Assembly: GCA_033032175.1 (NCBI GenBank)
Contig: CM065322.1
Location: 6,758,001 to 6,822,000, forward strand
DNA from: Saturnia japonica
Lineage: Eukaryota; Arthropoda; Insecta; Lepidoptera; Saturniidae
Reading direction: 5' to 3'
Length of the DNA stretch: 64,000 bases
Each line of letters begins with the position of its first letter. Positions within the stretch are counted from its first letter, which is position 1. The notes under the pieces are model-generated. The model was not told the DNA's origin. It was given only the letters and a program-made list of their open reading frames with translations, and ran no database searches. Position numbers and translations under genes: made by a program. Of the stretch, positions 34,057-46,286 are shown piece by piece.

Positions 34057-34805
34057 TTAGTAAAACCTACGTAGCGAATACTTGAAAGAATCCCGAGTGT
34101 CGCCTAGTTGAATGCAGATTGAAAGCGAATTCCACAGTCGTGCTGTTGTTACGGCGAAAGATCGATCGCGGAAATTAGTATCATGACTTGGTATAGGTAC
34201 TCAGAATTAAAGAATCGGATGATCTTATTTGTCTATTGTGCATACCCGCAAAAGATTGAAATAGTGTTTTTAAATATTTACGGGATTTGGGATTATTAAG
34301 TATAGAGAAAAGAAAACATAGTATTCTTACGCACCTACGTTGCCGAATAGGTAGCCATTTCAAGTTGGCTCGAAATTCAGATACATGATCAAACTTCCGA
34401 AGATGGAAGATGACACGGATACAGTTATTGAGTAAACGAGCAAGTTTATGATCTTCTGAGATGTCAAAGTAAGCAACGTCTGCATAATCCAGAAGAGGGA
34501 GAAGAAGTATATTTATTAGGGAAATCTTTGTATCTATAGGAAGAAAGTTTTTCAAACGCATGAGTGAATAGAGAGAAGCATAAAATTTCGTACTAACTTC
34601 CTTGACTTGGTCTGCCCAGCATAATTTAGTATCGAAGATGATACCAAGATTTTTCACCGTAGTTGAGTAGGGAGAGGTACATTTATTGTATTGGAAAGGA
34701 ATCAAAGAATTAAAGTCAATTTTAGCAAGGTGTTTTGAACTACCAATAATAATGGATTGACACTTTGTGAGATTAACAGGTATTTTGTAAACGTAGGTAT
34801 ACTTT
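34057..34805 (-). pseudogene. LINE (CR1/L2/Jockey-like) reverse transcriptase, C-terminal fragment
   Basis: The minus strand reads YKIPVNLTKCQSIIIGSS, then STTVKNLGIIFDTKLCWADQ, LPLLDYADVAYFDISEDHK, FDHVSEFRANLKWLPIRQRR and, after a one-base frame change near 34185, FRDRSFAVTTARLWNSLSI down to a stop at 34057-34059. This is the thumb/C-terminal region that follows the RT palm in CR1/Jockey-group LINEs. The catalytic palm (YADD-type box) and endonuclease lie upstream and are absent. 5' truncation is normal for LINE insertions. The clade is assigned from overall wording only. Confidence 0.8.
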
Positions 34806-36060
34806 GGACAAAATTAAACAAAATTTTATATTTACTTAATCTAATAGCTAAAAGTTAATCGATTCTGTAGTTTTTACAAATAGCAGTAAATACCATATAT
34901 AGACTTTAAATTGATATACTTTTATTAATTCACAATGTTATTACAAATTAATAATGTCTGGTTTAAATCATTCACACTCGAGCAATAGTGAGGGACTTGT
35001 TATTATTACGAAACGTATTGATAAGTATCGATAATCGTTTCATTGGGACACATAATCGCATTAACGATTCACGGGGGGTCCGCACACGCGTGCCAATACA
35101 ATGACTTTTCGATTAGTGTCCGTGTTAATGAATAGTTAATGATTTAGTTTATTATTTCGTATTAGGTAGTGGTCACAGTGTCTTTAAATATGTTGAATAA
35201 CACTTACATAGGTCTTACAGTGATTAATAATTGATTTGAAACTAATTATTGTCCGTATACAATCTGACTAGATTATTTATAAACTAGGTAACATATAAAC
35301 CAAATTTTGTACTTGACCTAATGCATAAATTGTTGTGGCACGAAATAGTTGGTGTACTGTTACAAAGACCCACTTCCTCTACCTAACACGTCATATTAAA
35401 TAAAATACTATTTAATAAATATCAGAGAATCGTGTGGATGTGATTATGGAATTCGTACTATTCTGCTGCTAATAACTGGGCTGGGCAGGTATGCTCTGTA
35501 ACCCGTATGCAGGCAATGACTGGCCTGAAGGGGCATTCTCGCTTGAGCTGTGGGTGGGATACTGAAAATCTTAGTTAATAAGTCGACTACAATAAACATT
35601 GTTCATAAGTAGCGTCTCACTTCCCCGTCTCGCTGCGTATTACAACACATACAGTAAAATATAATACATATTAAAACATTCATCGACTGATTCATTAAAC
35701 AGAAAATGTCCTATAAATAAACGTACTATGTATCGATAATTGTAGGGTTACCTGCTACCTCTACACCACAAAGGTTTGTTAATAGCAGATCAATTTTGGA
35801 TATCTTAAAAATATATAGTATACCTAGATACAAAAGAGAACTCAAAGTACCGTGCTGATCTGATAGCAATAGGTACTTTAAGTACTTAGCAACCAGCTCT
35901 GAACCGATGTAGTTAAAATTGAAAAAAAAAATGAAATAAAAACTTTTGTTGACATTTTAATTTGATCTATTTGTGTTTTTTTTTTTTGAACTGTCTTATT
36001 AACGAATGGGATAAAATTATGGTATAATTTTTTATCTAAAATAATCAATATTACTAAATG
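34806..36060. other. AT-rich intergenic DNA
   Basis: A small GC-richer patch at 35465-35570 (AACTGGGCTGGGCAGGTATG, GACTGGCCTGAAGGGGC) is unexplained. There is no gene support. Confidence 0.45.
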
Positions 36061-36148
36061 CTTATTATGTACAATACAATACAATATGTCAGTACAATAA
36101 TGACGGCTATTCTGTAGTCCACCCGAGCAGAGTCGCGGGCACAGCTAG
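36061..36148 (+). mobile_element. Helitron 3' end
   Basis: GAGCAGAGTCGCGGGCACAG is followed by CTAG at 36145-36148 and T. The wording is that of a second Helitron group, the same as the ends near 11590 and 12178. The upstream extent and the 5' end are not recognisable. Confidence 0.5.
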
Positions 36149-36789
36149 TATAATGTATAAACCAAATTTATTTATTAGTTTAGTGTATTGGTTAGTTAGT
36201 TATTAGTTTCCCAATGTGCATAGTACCTAAGCGATTGCTTATCTCACCGAGAGGTTTAGATCAAGGTCATTCGATTTTAGAATACATTATTGCTGTAATT
36301 AGTTGTCTTAACGAATTTAAACAGTAATAATAAAACAAATGACAGCTGACTTGTTTGTATAAAACATTGCCTAATTTATCGTATATAAAATAATACAATA
36401 AAAAAAAGAAATAATTATGTTGCAGAGTAATCAGTCAAACCTTAAGTTATCGAAACGTAAGGACGTTTTGGACACGATCGTTATTTGGGATGAATCATTT
36501 TAACTTTAATAATAAATGTTATGAAATATTATCGATACATGAACAGTTGGTTCTGCCGGTTGCCTTTGCCTCCGATTGGTATAGCTACTTAAAATTTTTC
36601 AAACGAATTCAAAAACATTGCATGCCTTTATTCGCTTTTATAAATATTACTAAATAGATGAAAGAAGTATGTAAATAAACCTTTATTTTCGATATTATTT
36701 TTAAAGAAATGTCACTATATATCTTTTATTTATTACAATAAAGTAAAATCTTAGTCTTTTCATAATATTAGGCATACCATATTACCATC

Positions 36790-36845
36790 TTTGGCCACAT
36801 CGTCACTTAACTTCAGATGAAATTATGGTCGAACGCTTGTCCAAC
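36790..36845 (+). repeat. S1 repeat, 3' tip
   Basis: GGCCACATCGTCACTTAACT, then TCAGATGAAATTATGGTC, matches the 3' end of S1 copies. It is a fragment only. Confidence 0.45.
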
Positions 36846-38280
36846 AAAATTTTATTGTACTATTTGAACCCAAAAAACTTAAATATCAATTTTAATTGCA
36901 TAAATGCGACAAGATAAGCTTGCGAGTTCTCTTAACATTTACAAGTTGATACCACTTGAGAACATTCAAATTGCAAGACCTAAATTAGTATGTTAAGCGT
37001 ATTTATGTTGTTATTTAATGCGTGATTTTAATTCTCTCACATAATTACACGGGTAAATGAATGATTTGGGCGGCTTAAGTGGTGTCACAGATACGTGTCG
37101 TGGCCGGTCGGGCGCCGCCGAAGCGGAATGTTATTTCAGTAGCGGAGTGTCCCTACACGATAACCACCAGATATAAGGGAGGTATCAAATTACCTCTAAA
37201 GTTGGATTCATACTTGTATCTAAACTGTATAATAAATTTAGATTTCAGTAATTTCTATCTATCCTACTTCCATCTGTGATATTGTAAATGTTAAGGTTTC
37301 TACGTTTGTTACTCCATCACGCATAAATGGCTGAACGAATTACAGTGATATTTGGCATACAAATAGTTTATATCATAGATTAACACATAAAATACTTTTT
37401 ATCCCAATTATTAATGACATGACTTAACAAATGTTATCAATTTATTTTATTTTCCGATATTCAAGCGATCGCGAACGCGAATAAACGTTACATTTTTCGA
37501 GTGTAAAGGCTAATTATTTGAAAGTTATTTGTTAGTTTTGTAACTGTTTTTTTTTAATAACCATGCAATAAATCAATAACTTCGAAATATTAACGATGAA
37601 TTTTATTTCACCTATTATCACATTGGGTCGTGAATAGATTTAAAAATATTAATTTACTTTATATAATACAACCTTACTACAACGTTACAAAACATAAGAT
37701 CAAAACAAACACATATTGTAGCGTTTGAGAGCGTTAGTATTTTCAATTTTTTCATTCAATCGATTCTTCCTATATAGTTTTACTTACGTGACGTAAAATA
37801 GATGATTACGTAACTTAACCAAATGTAATCTATAATAAATATAATAACCTGAAATTATATATGTAATTATCATCCATAAACGCCAAACTCACGAGAGGGC
37901 TCACGTATGCGTGATTCATGCGCTCCCGTTATTGACAGATGCCAACGTAATGGAACGATTGATTTATGATACGAGTGCTCGAGTTAATCGTTGCGTAATA
38001 GAGTATCGATACTTCTGATCACCGTTGAGGAATTGCACTAATCCCGCCATTGCGACTATAGAACTCTAGTTAGTCTCTTAGCCTAATAATCTGTGGACGT
38101 GTGGTCCACAAAGACTAGATTACAACAGTTAAAGAATTCAGGCGGAATTATTATTAGACATGCTATACTTTTACATTACTCCGCTAACCTTGGTGAAGGT
38201 TGAATTATATTATTCAACAAGTTTTTTATATACTAGGACGATTAAGTCACAGCAGTGCTTGGTGGTAAGAATACAATCCA
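36846..38280. other. Intergenic DNA
   Basis: Bases 37078-37180 are GC-rich (GTCGTGGCCGGTCGGGCGCC). They include a possible 40-base internal segment between TTATTTCAG and GGGAG|GTATC, but I cannot support it as an exon. The remainder is AT-rich. Confidence 0.4.
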
Positions 38281-38289
38281 GAAACAACG

Positions 38290-38590
38290 ACGGTCGCCGT
38301 TGTCATGCCAGCCTGCAAGCTTTTTAGCAACTGGATAGACAGTCTGACCCCGAAACGCAACAAACTAAAAGAGAGTAATTGTGACGAGTTTATCACCATG
38401 TGCACGGTTCTTGCGATCCAATCGGGTACTTACAGGATCGTACCACGGCGCTTGATTACGAATATACACCGACTGATCCCGAAACGCGACCAGCCTAAGC
38501 GTGCCACTACACATGGTGTATAATGATCGCGATCCAGTCGGACACATTTATCATATTATCATATCGTACCACCCAGTAAAGTAAATTTTC
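38290..38590 (+). repeat. Interspersed repeat with internal duplication
   Basis: CTGACCCCGAAACGCAACAA and CTGATCCCGAAACGCGACCA are diverged duplicates about 120 bases apart. The end, GATCGCGATCCAGTCGGACA then CGTACCACCCAGTAAA, recurs at 59355-59410 in a HEATR5 intron. The 72-codon open frame here is not convincing as a gene. Confidence 0.45.
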
Positions 38591-38843
38591 ATTAACCTAA
38601 TTCTTAAAATTTGCCACGAAGTGTCATGTAATTTTAGACTAGAGTGTGTATATAGTGTGTCCGAAGTGTTAGAGAAATCATATAAAATCAAGTTGAAATT
38701 ACTATCGCAAATGTAACAGGTTTCAGAGAAGTGCCAAGAGTTTAGACAGAATTAAACGTAAGAGTGCTTACATCCGATCTGTAATTTTTATTTATTTATA
38801 ATATTTAAAAACGATGTAACAACAACAACGCATATCACCTAAC

Positions 38844-39556
38844 TGGGGTTGCCACCCGTACTATATTATATATAGTATCGTAGTATATTTTAGTCATTTG
38901 TACTATATATTATAGAAAAATAATATAGTACGAAAAATACTATATTTTTGTCGCTAATTCAACTGGAGTGCTTATTACCCGACTGCGAAAAATGAGGGTT
39001 ATGTTATGTTATGTTTTTCGAGCGTATTGTATATATTTATGTATGTATGTTTATTTCTTTGGCACGTCTTAATTGTGGGAGTGACATAGGCTGTATAATA
39101 CAAGTACGACGTCTGGGAATCAAATAAAAAGCAAAAATAGAAAAACATTTTGTTTGTCGTGATTTATGTTGCAGTCGGGTTTTTAGTTTCGTTTTTAATC
39201 ATTTATATTATATTCTTATGTTAAATGAAAAAGAAGGGCAAATTATCATTGAAATTTACTTTCATTTTGTTTGAAGTTTCTAGAAGGAAATAATATCAAC
39301 ATTTTCGGTGTTTACAATATTATGAAAAAAAAATTAAGTACGAATTAGAACGGCGCAAAGTGGATCACATACATGAGCCGTGAAAAAATTTAATCTTTTT
39401 TGGGCAGTTAATCAATAATAATTAAATAAAAAATGAGAAAAATAAATAAATAAATGTGTACTGTATTTTTTTCAAAATTTCCTAAAAGTACTATATATAT
39501 TACAGATTTTTTTAAATAAGTATACTATATTTTTCCCAAAAAAGGTGGCAAACCTA
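38844..39556. mobile_element. hAT-like non-autonomous transposon with 8-bp target duplication
   Basis: The ends are short inverted repeats (TGGGGTTGCCACC and, inverted, TAGGTTTGCCACC; 11 of 13 match), with subterminal GTACTATAT/ATATAGTA words. The same 8 bases CACCTAAC stand on both sides (38836-38843 and 39557-39564). An 8-bp duplication is the hAT rule. There is no transposase frame. A CCCGACTGC repeat is nested inside (38975-39200). The element interrupts a LINE remnant. Confidence 0.7.
38975..39200. repeat. Nested MITE-like repeat, CCCGACTGC...GCAGTCGGG
   Basis: The short inverted ends CCCGACTGC and GCAGTCGGG enclose the same body as the copy at 6493-6745 (TATTTCTTTGGCACGTC, GGGAGTGACATAGGCTG, ACGACGTCTGGGAATCAAAT). 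A (ATGTT) stretch sits near its left end. Confidence 0.6.
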
Positions 39557-39564
39557 CACCTAAC

Positions 39565-39735
39565 TGTGGGCTGTATAGAAAAATATCTGTTCAACACTTA
39601 TTGGTGGAATGTTTTAGGAATAAAATGTCCAGAAGTCGTATCATTTTAAATTTAGGGTTATGTTCTTTAAATGTTCCACAGTATACTAGCGGAACCGACT
39701 TCCGATTCGGCTGGTATGCTGTGGACCTTTATTAT
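39565..39735 (+). pseudogene. LINE C-terminal remnant, split by the hAT-like element
   Basis: The frame reads CGLYRKISVQHLLVECFRNK and on to a stop near 39735. The pattern C-x10-H-x4-C is that of the cysteine/histidine motif after the RT in R1/Jockey-type LINEs (usually C-x-V-EH-LLLEC). Removing the hAT-like insertion restores Ser-Pro-Asn-Cys before GLYRK. That suggests the LINE was there first. It is short, so the assignment is tentative. Confidence 0.45.
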
Positions 39736-39740
39736 TAATA

Positions 39741-42404
39741 AGTTGTAATAGTGTTAGGGATAGAAGTATATATATATAGTTCTTTTATTTAGGTAATAGT
39801 TTTGTATAATTTTGTTTTCTTCTGTAGAATTGGGGTATGCTCCGATGGTACCTACTGGCATACACAAGTTGCAAAAGCGCCTTAAATAAAGAGAAAAAAT
39901 TTGACTGTGAACACCACTGCCACACATCTTTCTTCTGCAAAATACTCGCGCTGCTGTGTATCGGTGTAAATAACTCAGTCCTTAGGAGTAGCGACCTATT
40001 ATTAATGGCCTCTGTACTGCGTTCCTTTTGAGGTTGGATGAATGTTTGCTAACTCATAACAAAAATAAGTCCTGTGTTTTCAATTGGCCATTTTTATCGT
40101 ACTTTTATGAACAAACTGTATTCTAATTTTTTACTATCACTATTACTTTAATTAGAATACCTACTTCACTTCCTCTGATACTTTTTGCTACATTAACACC
40201 GTTTTGATCATTTTTAAAACACCTATATTTTAGCATTTTGATTGACACTATTTTAGTTCAAAACCTTTATGAGTCTGAGTTACTCTCCATATATTGGACA
40301 TAAAATGAGTGGTATTTTCTAGGAATTGTTTATTTTAATATGGATGTGCTCTGTTTAGTATAAATAAGGCAATAATAACATTAAAGGTTACATTTAAATC
40401 GAATAAGTTGAAATTTACGACCATCGAGCACAGTAATTTTATGTTTAATGTACTAAAAAGGGTTTTGTTTATTTATGTTGTAATAAAATGTTCTCTATTT
40501 TATGTCCTTTTGGATAATTACTGTATTTAAATTTTTCAAATCAGAAATACATTTGTTCTATAATATGTTATATGTATATTATTATACTTACTATAATATC
40601 CTTATATGTTTACTCATTTACCTATATGTATGACGGTGTTCGTTAAATAAAGATTTCATTTTATCACTTCTATATAGTAAAAATGAACCTTGTAATCAAT
40701 CGATTATGGACTATAAATCCCATGCATAAAATATTTATAATAAAACACCTTTTTTTTAATATAGAGCGAATATTTACAGATATATTTTATTTATATAATT
40801 TGCTATTCTAGATAGCGTATGCCACTCTTTCATTCCAGAAAAAATACACTGTTGCGTACGAAATACCGCGGATAGCCAAGAGTCTTCTAATACTGAAAAT
40901 GTATTGATCTAATTTGATTTATAAATACTTTTTATTGAATTGGTAGATGATGGAAGGTCCTGTCTTGTCCTGAAATTACTAGTGACAAACACAGTAAATG
41001 ATCCAAAACGAGTAAGAGGAAAAAATATGATTACCGAAATCTGAGTATTTGCGTCCATTGTTTCTGTGTTTCATATGCGGATTTGTGTTGTATTAATGAC
41101 CCGTGTTTATATTATAATATTATATAATCATATTATTATAATTATTATACTACACCACAACAGCCGCCATAATTATTTATTAGAAAAATGTCACTAGTAA
41201 TAGAATCGAACACGCGATCTGTCTACTCAATGGTATCTAGTATAAATTAGTTGTAAAAAATCTACAAATAAAAATCTTTCCTTTTTTAATTAGATTCTTC
41301 TCATTTTAATTTATTAAATAGGTAACTAATTTTATTTTGCGAAATCATTTGTTTTTAAACACGTGTATATATTTTTACTAGCGCTTAGATTGATAATTTA
41401 AGGTCTTCGACACCCAAAAGTCCGGTGACCATTCGGCACGGGCCAACAAGCAGGTAATTATTTTAAGTGTCAATAAATAATAAAGTTGGCCGCGCGCCGT
41501 TGAGTGCTCGTCCATCTCTCTTATCTCAATTCTTAATGTGCCTCTTTGCTGTTGTTCTTTTCTTTTTTCAAATTTTATTTCCTTTTTTTGTTTATGTCAT
41601 CCAGTGGAGAGGTTAAATTCTGTGTTGACAGCTTGAAGATTTTATGTTTTAATCTGGTCTTTATGTCCGTTTAATCGCCAGTATTAGAGTTCTTAACAAG
41701 TTTGAAGTTTTTTTTTTGTTCATAGTTGTTATAAAATCTTATCTATTTTATGTTCTTTCGGGTAGGTAAAACGAAAGTAGTGTTTATGCGTTTATAATAT
41801 ATTCAATCTAAAATATTTCAATTAACTGTAGAGTAATAAAATGAGAGATATGCTTCTAGAAATAGACAAAGCAATCTTAATGGTGATACCTAACGTAATA
41901 AATCAAAAGTGTAACAAGTGGACATGGTTTTGTTACGTTTCCGAACGCAACGGGTCCATCGATCACGGCGCGTTCCAAGTTTAAATTTATGTTACGTAAT
42001 TGCGGTTTATGCGTTGCACTGGCGCACATTTCTCCTTCGATGTTATGTTAATATTGAACTTTTAAACTCATGATATCTAAGTTAAAAGTCTACAAAACGT
42101 CTGTTTATTGGAGGCTTAATATTGCTAGCTCACTCAGTGTTATTTATCTTTTTACTATTAAATGGGCCCTAGTACTTCTATACGAACTACATTATATAAA
42201 TACAATAATACCACAGTTTACCACCAAACTGTGTTTATCCCAAAATTACGCGAGAGGTGAGACCGAACTATTTAAAGGCTATAAACGTGTAAGTCGAACT
42301 CGCATAGCTCGGTGTACACATTTGCATACACACTCGTACAAAAGGTATTTAATGGGGACCGGATATTAAAGAAAACAACTTTGCGGCTGAGTGCTAACCC
42401 CTCG
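39741..42404. other. AT-rich intergenic DNA
   Basis: It contains several short frames (for example 64 codons at 39837 and 99 codons at 42070) with no domain and no splice support. A patch at 41180-41230 resembles a reversed tRNA-type B box. Nothing else is supported. Confidence 0.5.
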
Positions 42405-42485
42405 CCCTCAAGTCACGGTGAAGCTGTAAAAGTCGTCAAAGGCTTCAGGGCCCCTAAGGCTAACAGTGTAGTCAGTCAGGAAAAA
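42405..42485 (+). repeat. A-tailed repeat unit, family F
   Basis: GGTGAAGCTGTAAAAGTCGT, GGCTTCAGGGCCCCTAAGG, CTAACAGTGTAGTCAGTC and then eight A. It has the same order and the same A-run end as the other family F units. Confidence 0.6.
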
Positions 42486-43850
42486 AAATAATTAAAGAAA
42501 TGCGCAATTCGTTGGAAACCTTGTTTTCTAAAAATTTTAACACTTTTTAAATTGATCTGCGCCTTTCAGCGATCTGAACATTTTACCTTGATCGGCAAAT
42601 TTCAAAAAACTGGTAACCCCGAATTATCGTAAGTCGGAGTGTATTTGCAAATAATGAGTGTAATACAGATTAAGCACCAGTGATATAAATACAAAAACCT
42701 TAAATTGTTAATGATAAGTACCTACTTTAACTGGTTTAAAGTGTGAAAAGACTTTGATTGATTGTAATAACGAAGTTCATTAAACGTAACCGTATTAAAT
42801 GTTTTACGCAAAATTTTAAAGCTACTCCGTTCGACAGACAATATATATGATGTATTGAAGTCCAAGAAATCTGTAGGTCATGGTGAAACAATATAAGTTA
42901 ATTCCACGGTTAAATGAGCGAAACTTCTCAGTCGGGGTTAAATTAGTGTAATCTCCACCGCAACTCTGTCAAGGTTTCGAATTACATAGTGGTGATCTCT
43001 TACATGCTCATTACGGCACGCAGCATTATTATAGCCCGAGTGGTTTTACATTTTTATAATTTATACTATATACCGACAAATATGAGTATGATCTTCCAAT
43101 TTTTTGGCTTGATGTTACTAGTATAATTGTAATTTATATTTTCCTTCAACCCATTTCTGATCATGTTTTTTTTTTCATTTGAACTAAAATGCTGAACATA
43201 AAGCTCACTCGAAGCTACTGTTAGTTGGTTATTCTGTATTAGAGGAATATAACAAATAATAATACCTATAGGTAAATGTTCCATAGGCCACTCTGATTCT
43301 CGTGTCCTCAATTTATCATATCATGAATATCGATATCTATCTACAATTATAAATGTAGATGTACAAAATTTACATCAATTCCATTTGTATAATGATACAG
43401 TAGGTACTAAATTCCTATGGGTATGTGAATTGAAAAGGCTTGCAATGAGTGACGTGGCGCCATCGACTACTGATGACAGAGCGGTATACACTCTAGATGT
43501 TCCCTTTAATTTACCGACAATACTAAGCATAAGGTCAAATATTTTATTCAGTGTGCGCCAAGACGAAGTAGATTTATATGTCTATAATAGCTTATTCTTA
43601 GTGCAATGATGGGCAAAATTTATTTCAACTTAATTTCAAATTTTTAAATTGTTTTATTAGTCGTAAATTGCCACCGAGCAATTTAAGTTTAGTGAGCAAA
43701 AACATGAACAAATTCATAAAATATATAAATTAAACTTCAATAATTTAATAAATCTTGTGTTAGTGACATTGAATAGTTGGTAAAATACAAGAAAGTCTAA
43801 CTTTTATTTTTCGTGTCTGCACAAGCTCTATTTTAATAAAATAAAAATAA
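42486..43850. other. AT-rich intergenic DNA
   Basis: No supported feature. Confidence 0.55.
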
Positions 43851-43879
43851 TAGCTCCTGGCGTGGTGAAAAGATTAGCC

Positions 43880-44215
43880 AGTCAGTAAAGTTAGAATCGG
43901 GACCGACTATCCAGTGTAAGCCGAACGTACTCGCTATCGTATCGTATTATCATCAGCCATCAGTTCTTCGGCATATGTGGCCAGCCAGCCCACTACCACT
44001 TCAGTGAGTTAATCCTTTGAGCTATTTCGATAAACCTAGCTCTGTGTCTGATTACGTAATTAATATACTATCTTTCAAAGAAACTCCGAGCATAGCTCTT
44101 TCCATAGCTCGTTGTGCGATTTAAGTTTGTGAACCAGCCCATCCGTGAGTGCCCAGGTTTCGGCTCTGTAGTTCATGACCAGTAGAACGCATTGATTGAA
44201 GACTTGTGTTCGTAT
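43880..44215 (-). pseudogene. RTE-clade LINE reverse transcriptase, C-terminal remnant
   Basis: The minus strand reads FNQCVLLVMNYRAETWALTD and GLVHKLKSHN. After frame changes it reads RAMERAMLGVSL-like sequence, IRHRARFIEIAQRINSLKW, then a stop and WAGWPHMPKN. This order (V-x-x-YGAETWAL, then RAMERAMLGISL, R-x-R-T-x-x-x-DI-A-x-x-x-x-x-LKWQWAGH) is typical of the end of RTE-type LINE ORF2 in insects. Multiple frameshifts and stops make it a relic. Confidence 0.65.
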
Positions 44216-44399
44216 CGTCGTACCTTAATTTTAGCCTTACCCGTTTGTAATTTTCTCTTAGAAAATAATTAAAATTTATGAAGATTACTACGGTGTTATT
44301 TGTAACACATACGGACTGCTGTGACCGCTATTTCTTGTCGTTAGCAGTCTCTGCAATCTTTAAGATTATATTTATCAAATTTTATTTAACTTTTTCCAA

Positions 44400-44475
44400 G
44401 GCCGATGAAGCTGTAAAAGCCGTCTGAAGCTCCAGGGTCCCTTATGGCTAACAATACAGTTAGTTTGAAAAAAAA
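44400..44475 (+). repeat. A-tailed repeat unit, family F
   Basis: GATGAAGCTGTAAAAGCCGT, CTGAAGCTCCAGGGTCCC, ATGGCTAACAATACAGTTAG and then nine A. It is more diverged than the other units. Confidence 0.5.
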
Positions 44476-45620
44476 ATGTTGAAATAAACTTTTATAATTT
44501 GAGTAAGGTATGCACTAGACATTATAATAATTATGGAAAATGAATAAGCTACCAAAATTTTATTGAATCGATAACAATAATTTGCCAAGTATTGAATATT
44601 TGAAATGCAATGAAGGACGCGATACTATGAGCTTCTAGCCGTGACATCGATAATTATTATGCCTGGCGCCCTGACCCCCTTCATTGTAATATTACTAACA
44701 AAAGTTATTATACACATTTTTTATATTTGAAGGAGTGTCTTTACATTAACTTAAACTGTAGATATATTAGGTGATTACATTACATTATATTATTAAAACA
44801 ACTTCTCGCACTCCATTATATTGTGCTAATAATATACAACTGCTCAATATGCTTATAGTACCTAAGTAGTTAGAATGTACTTAAGTGGTTAAAAATATGC
44901 CATAAAATGTATAGATAGCACATGGTCTGGTCTTCCATTGCTGGATTAGATGGGCATATACTTTACTGAACTCTTAAAAAGTATGTACAAATTGTGTATG
45001 ATATTATAATTAATTACTAGCTCGCTCCGTTGACGCTGTTTTGTTGTTTCCATTAGTTAATAAACTCGACCACAGCACCCACCTATAACATTCAGGGATA
45101 ATATAAAAACCTTGTCCATGAGAAAAACGAACTTTCCATGGTGATCTATCAAAAAGGTTTTGAAGATATCAATGTCATAATATATACCTACCAACATCCA
45201 TTTTTATATATTAGAGAAACAGAAATTATGCCAACGACTGTACCGTCCCATCAAACACGTATTCGGCCGCGGCAGGTGGCTAATGGCGTGTCGCTCATAA
45301 TTCACGTCTGTAAATCTTCGGTAGATGCGATGATGCGGTGACGTCATCGGAACGTTTAACACATATGATTGCTGATAATTACATATTCACCTGTAATTAG
45401 CCAATTACCCAGTTTTGAACACCATGTGAATTGAGCGCGTTAATTTGAGATGTTTGTTCGTTATTATGATTATCGCATTTCCTTGTTAAGCGACACATTT
45501 CAATGCATAATGATCGTAACGGGGTTTTTTCTTGTATTATATAGGTAGTCGCAGTGGCATACTGAAATTCTTGGGCTTTTTTGATGGATTTTTGTCGTGT
45601 GATAAAAATTATTTTTGCAG
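44476..45620. other. AT-rich intergenic or intronic DNA
   Basis: A GC-richer patch at about 45240-45345 (TATTCGGCCGCGGCAGGTGG) is unassigned. No gene support. Confidence 0.45.
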
Positions 45621-45750
45621 AGCTCAGACTGTCCGGTAGATGAGAAACCCAGCAGCCAGACGAGCTACGTGGTTGGTGCTTGGCCATCGAGCACTCCTGG
45701 ACACACCGGGTATTTGACTTTCGGGACACTACCTCCATTGTTTACGAGAA
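45621..45750 (+). CDS. Exon-like segment, product unknown
   Basis: A good acceptor (TTATTTTTGCAG to 45620) is followed by 130 bases of clearly coding-like composition, ending at a usable donor (GAGAA|GTAATT). Only one frame is open across it. It starts in phase 0 with SSDCPVDEKPSS, contains YVVGAWPSSTPGHTGYLTFG, and leaves in phase 1 after LPPLFTR. I do not recognise the family. The phase fits a direct join to the exon-like segment at 2037-2248, which would need an intron of about 43 kb. Equally it may belong to a different gene or be chance. The antisense strand is also open but lacks splice signals. Confidence 0.4.
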
Positions 45751-45865
45751 GTAATTTATTTAATGTATTAATAATATTTAATGTGAACGTATTAGCAGTC
45801 GTTCCCATCATACTAAATTTTTTTTTTCATATTCTGTAGTGATGATTATGGCTATTAAAATGTTT

Positions 45866-46085
45866 GAACACCGCGTTGATTGATGTGGGTTTGAATCCTA
45901 CAATGAGTCTGAGCTTTCTGGGACGAAAAATAAAGTGATCTAATTGCATCTGACCAGTTATCACCTCCAAGTTGAAAATTTGTCGCCAAGCACCGTATAT
46001 TCTGTCAGCTCCATTTGAGATCCTGTCTCATTAGACTTGGCATGTTAACATTTTCTCGATGAGATCGTCAAATTTTCTTAAGCTG
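45866..46085 (+). repeat. SINE-like repeat S1
   Basis: The head ACACCGCGTTGATTGATGTG carries GGTTTGAATCCTACAATGAG (B-box-like), then TCTGAGCTTTCTGGGACG. The body has CTCCAAGTTGAAAATTTGTC and CGCCAAGCACCGTATATT. It lacks the TTTTCTAATGCC segment present in other copies. Confidence 0.6.
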
Positions 46086-46286
46086 GCCGTTCGTTTATAG
46101 TATATCTTACTTCGCGGTGCTTATTTGTTCAATCCACTAACTAATGTTTACATTTTAATTAGAAGGTTTTTACTCTATTTTCAAAACAAAACTTTATATT
46201 AAAGATTTTTAACTTGTCATACTATTTAAACGATTTTTTTTACTTGATATAATATTGCGATCCAGTCCAATATCAATTACAGATCA

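Noticed and set aside
37141..37180. 40-base segment between TTATTTCAG and GTATC that could be a microexon
   Set aside because: Too short to judge. The donor is weak and nothing links it in phase to a recognised neighbour.
38305..38523. 72-codon open frame with basic, Pro-rich peptide
   Set aside because: It lies in an interspersed repeat whose end recurs at 59355. The apparent internal repeat comes from duplicated repeat DNA.
42070..42369. 99-codon plus-strand open frame
   Set aside because: AT-rich background, no homology that I recognise, no acceptor or donor of quality.
45397..45738. 113-codon minus-strand frame over the 45.6-kb exon-like segment
   Set aside because: It lacks splice signals and extends into clearly AT-rich DNA. 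The plus-strand reading has both an acceptor and a donor.
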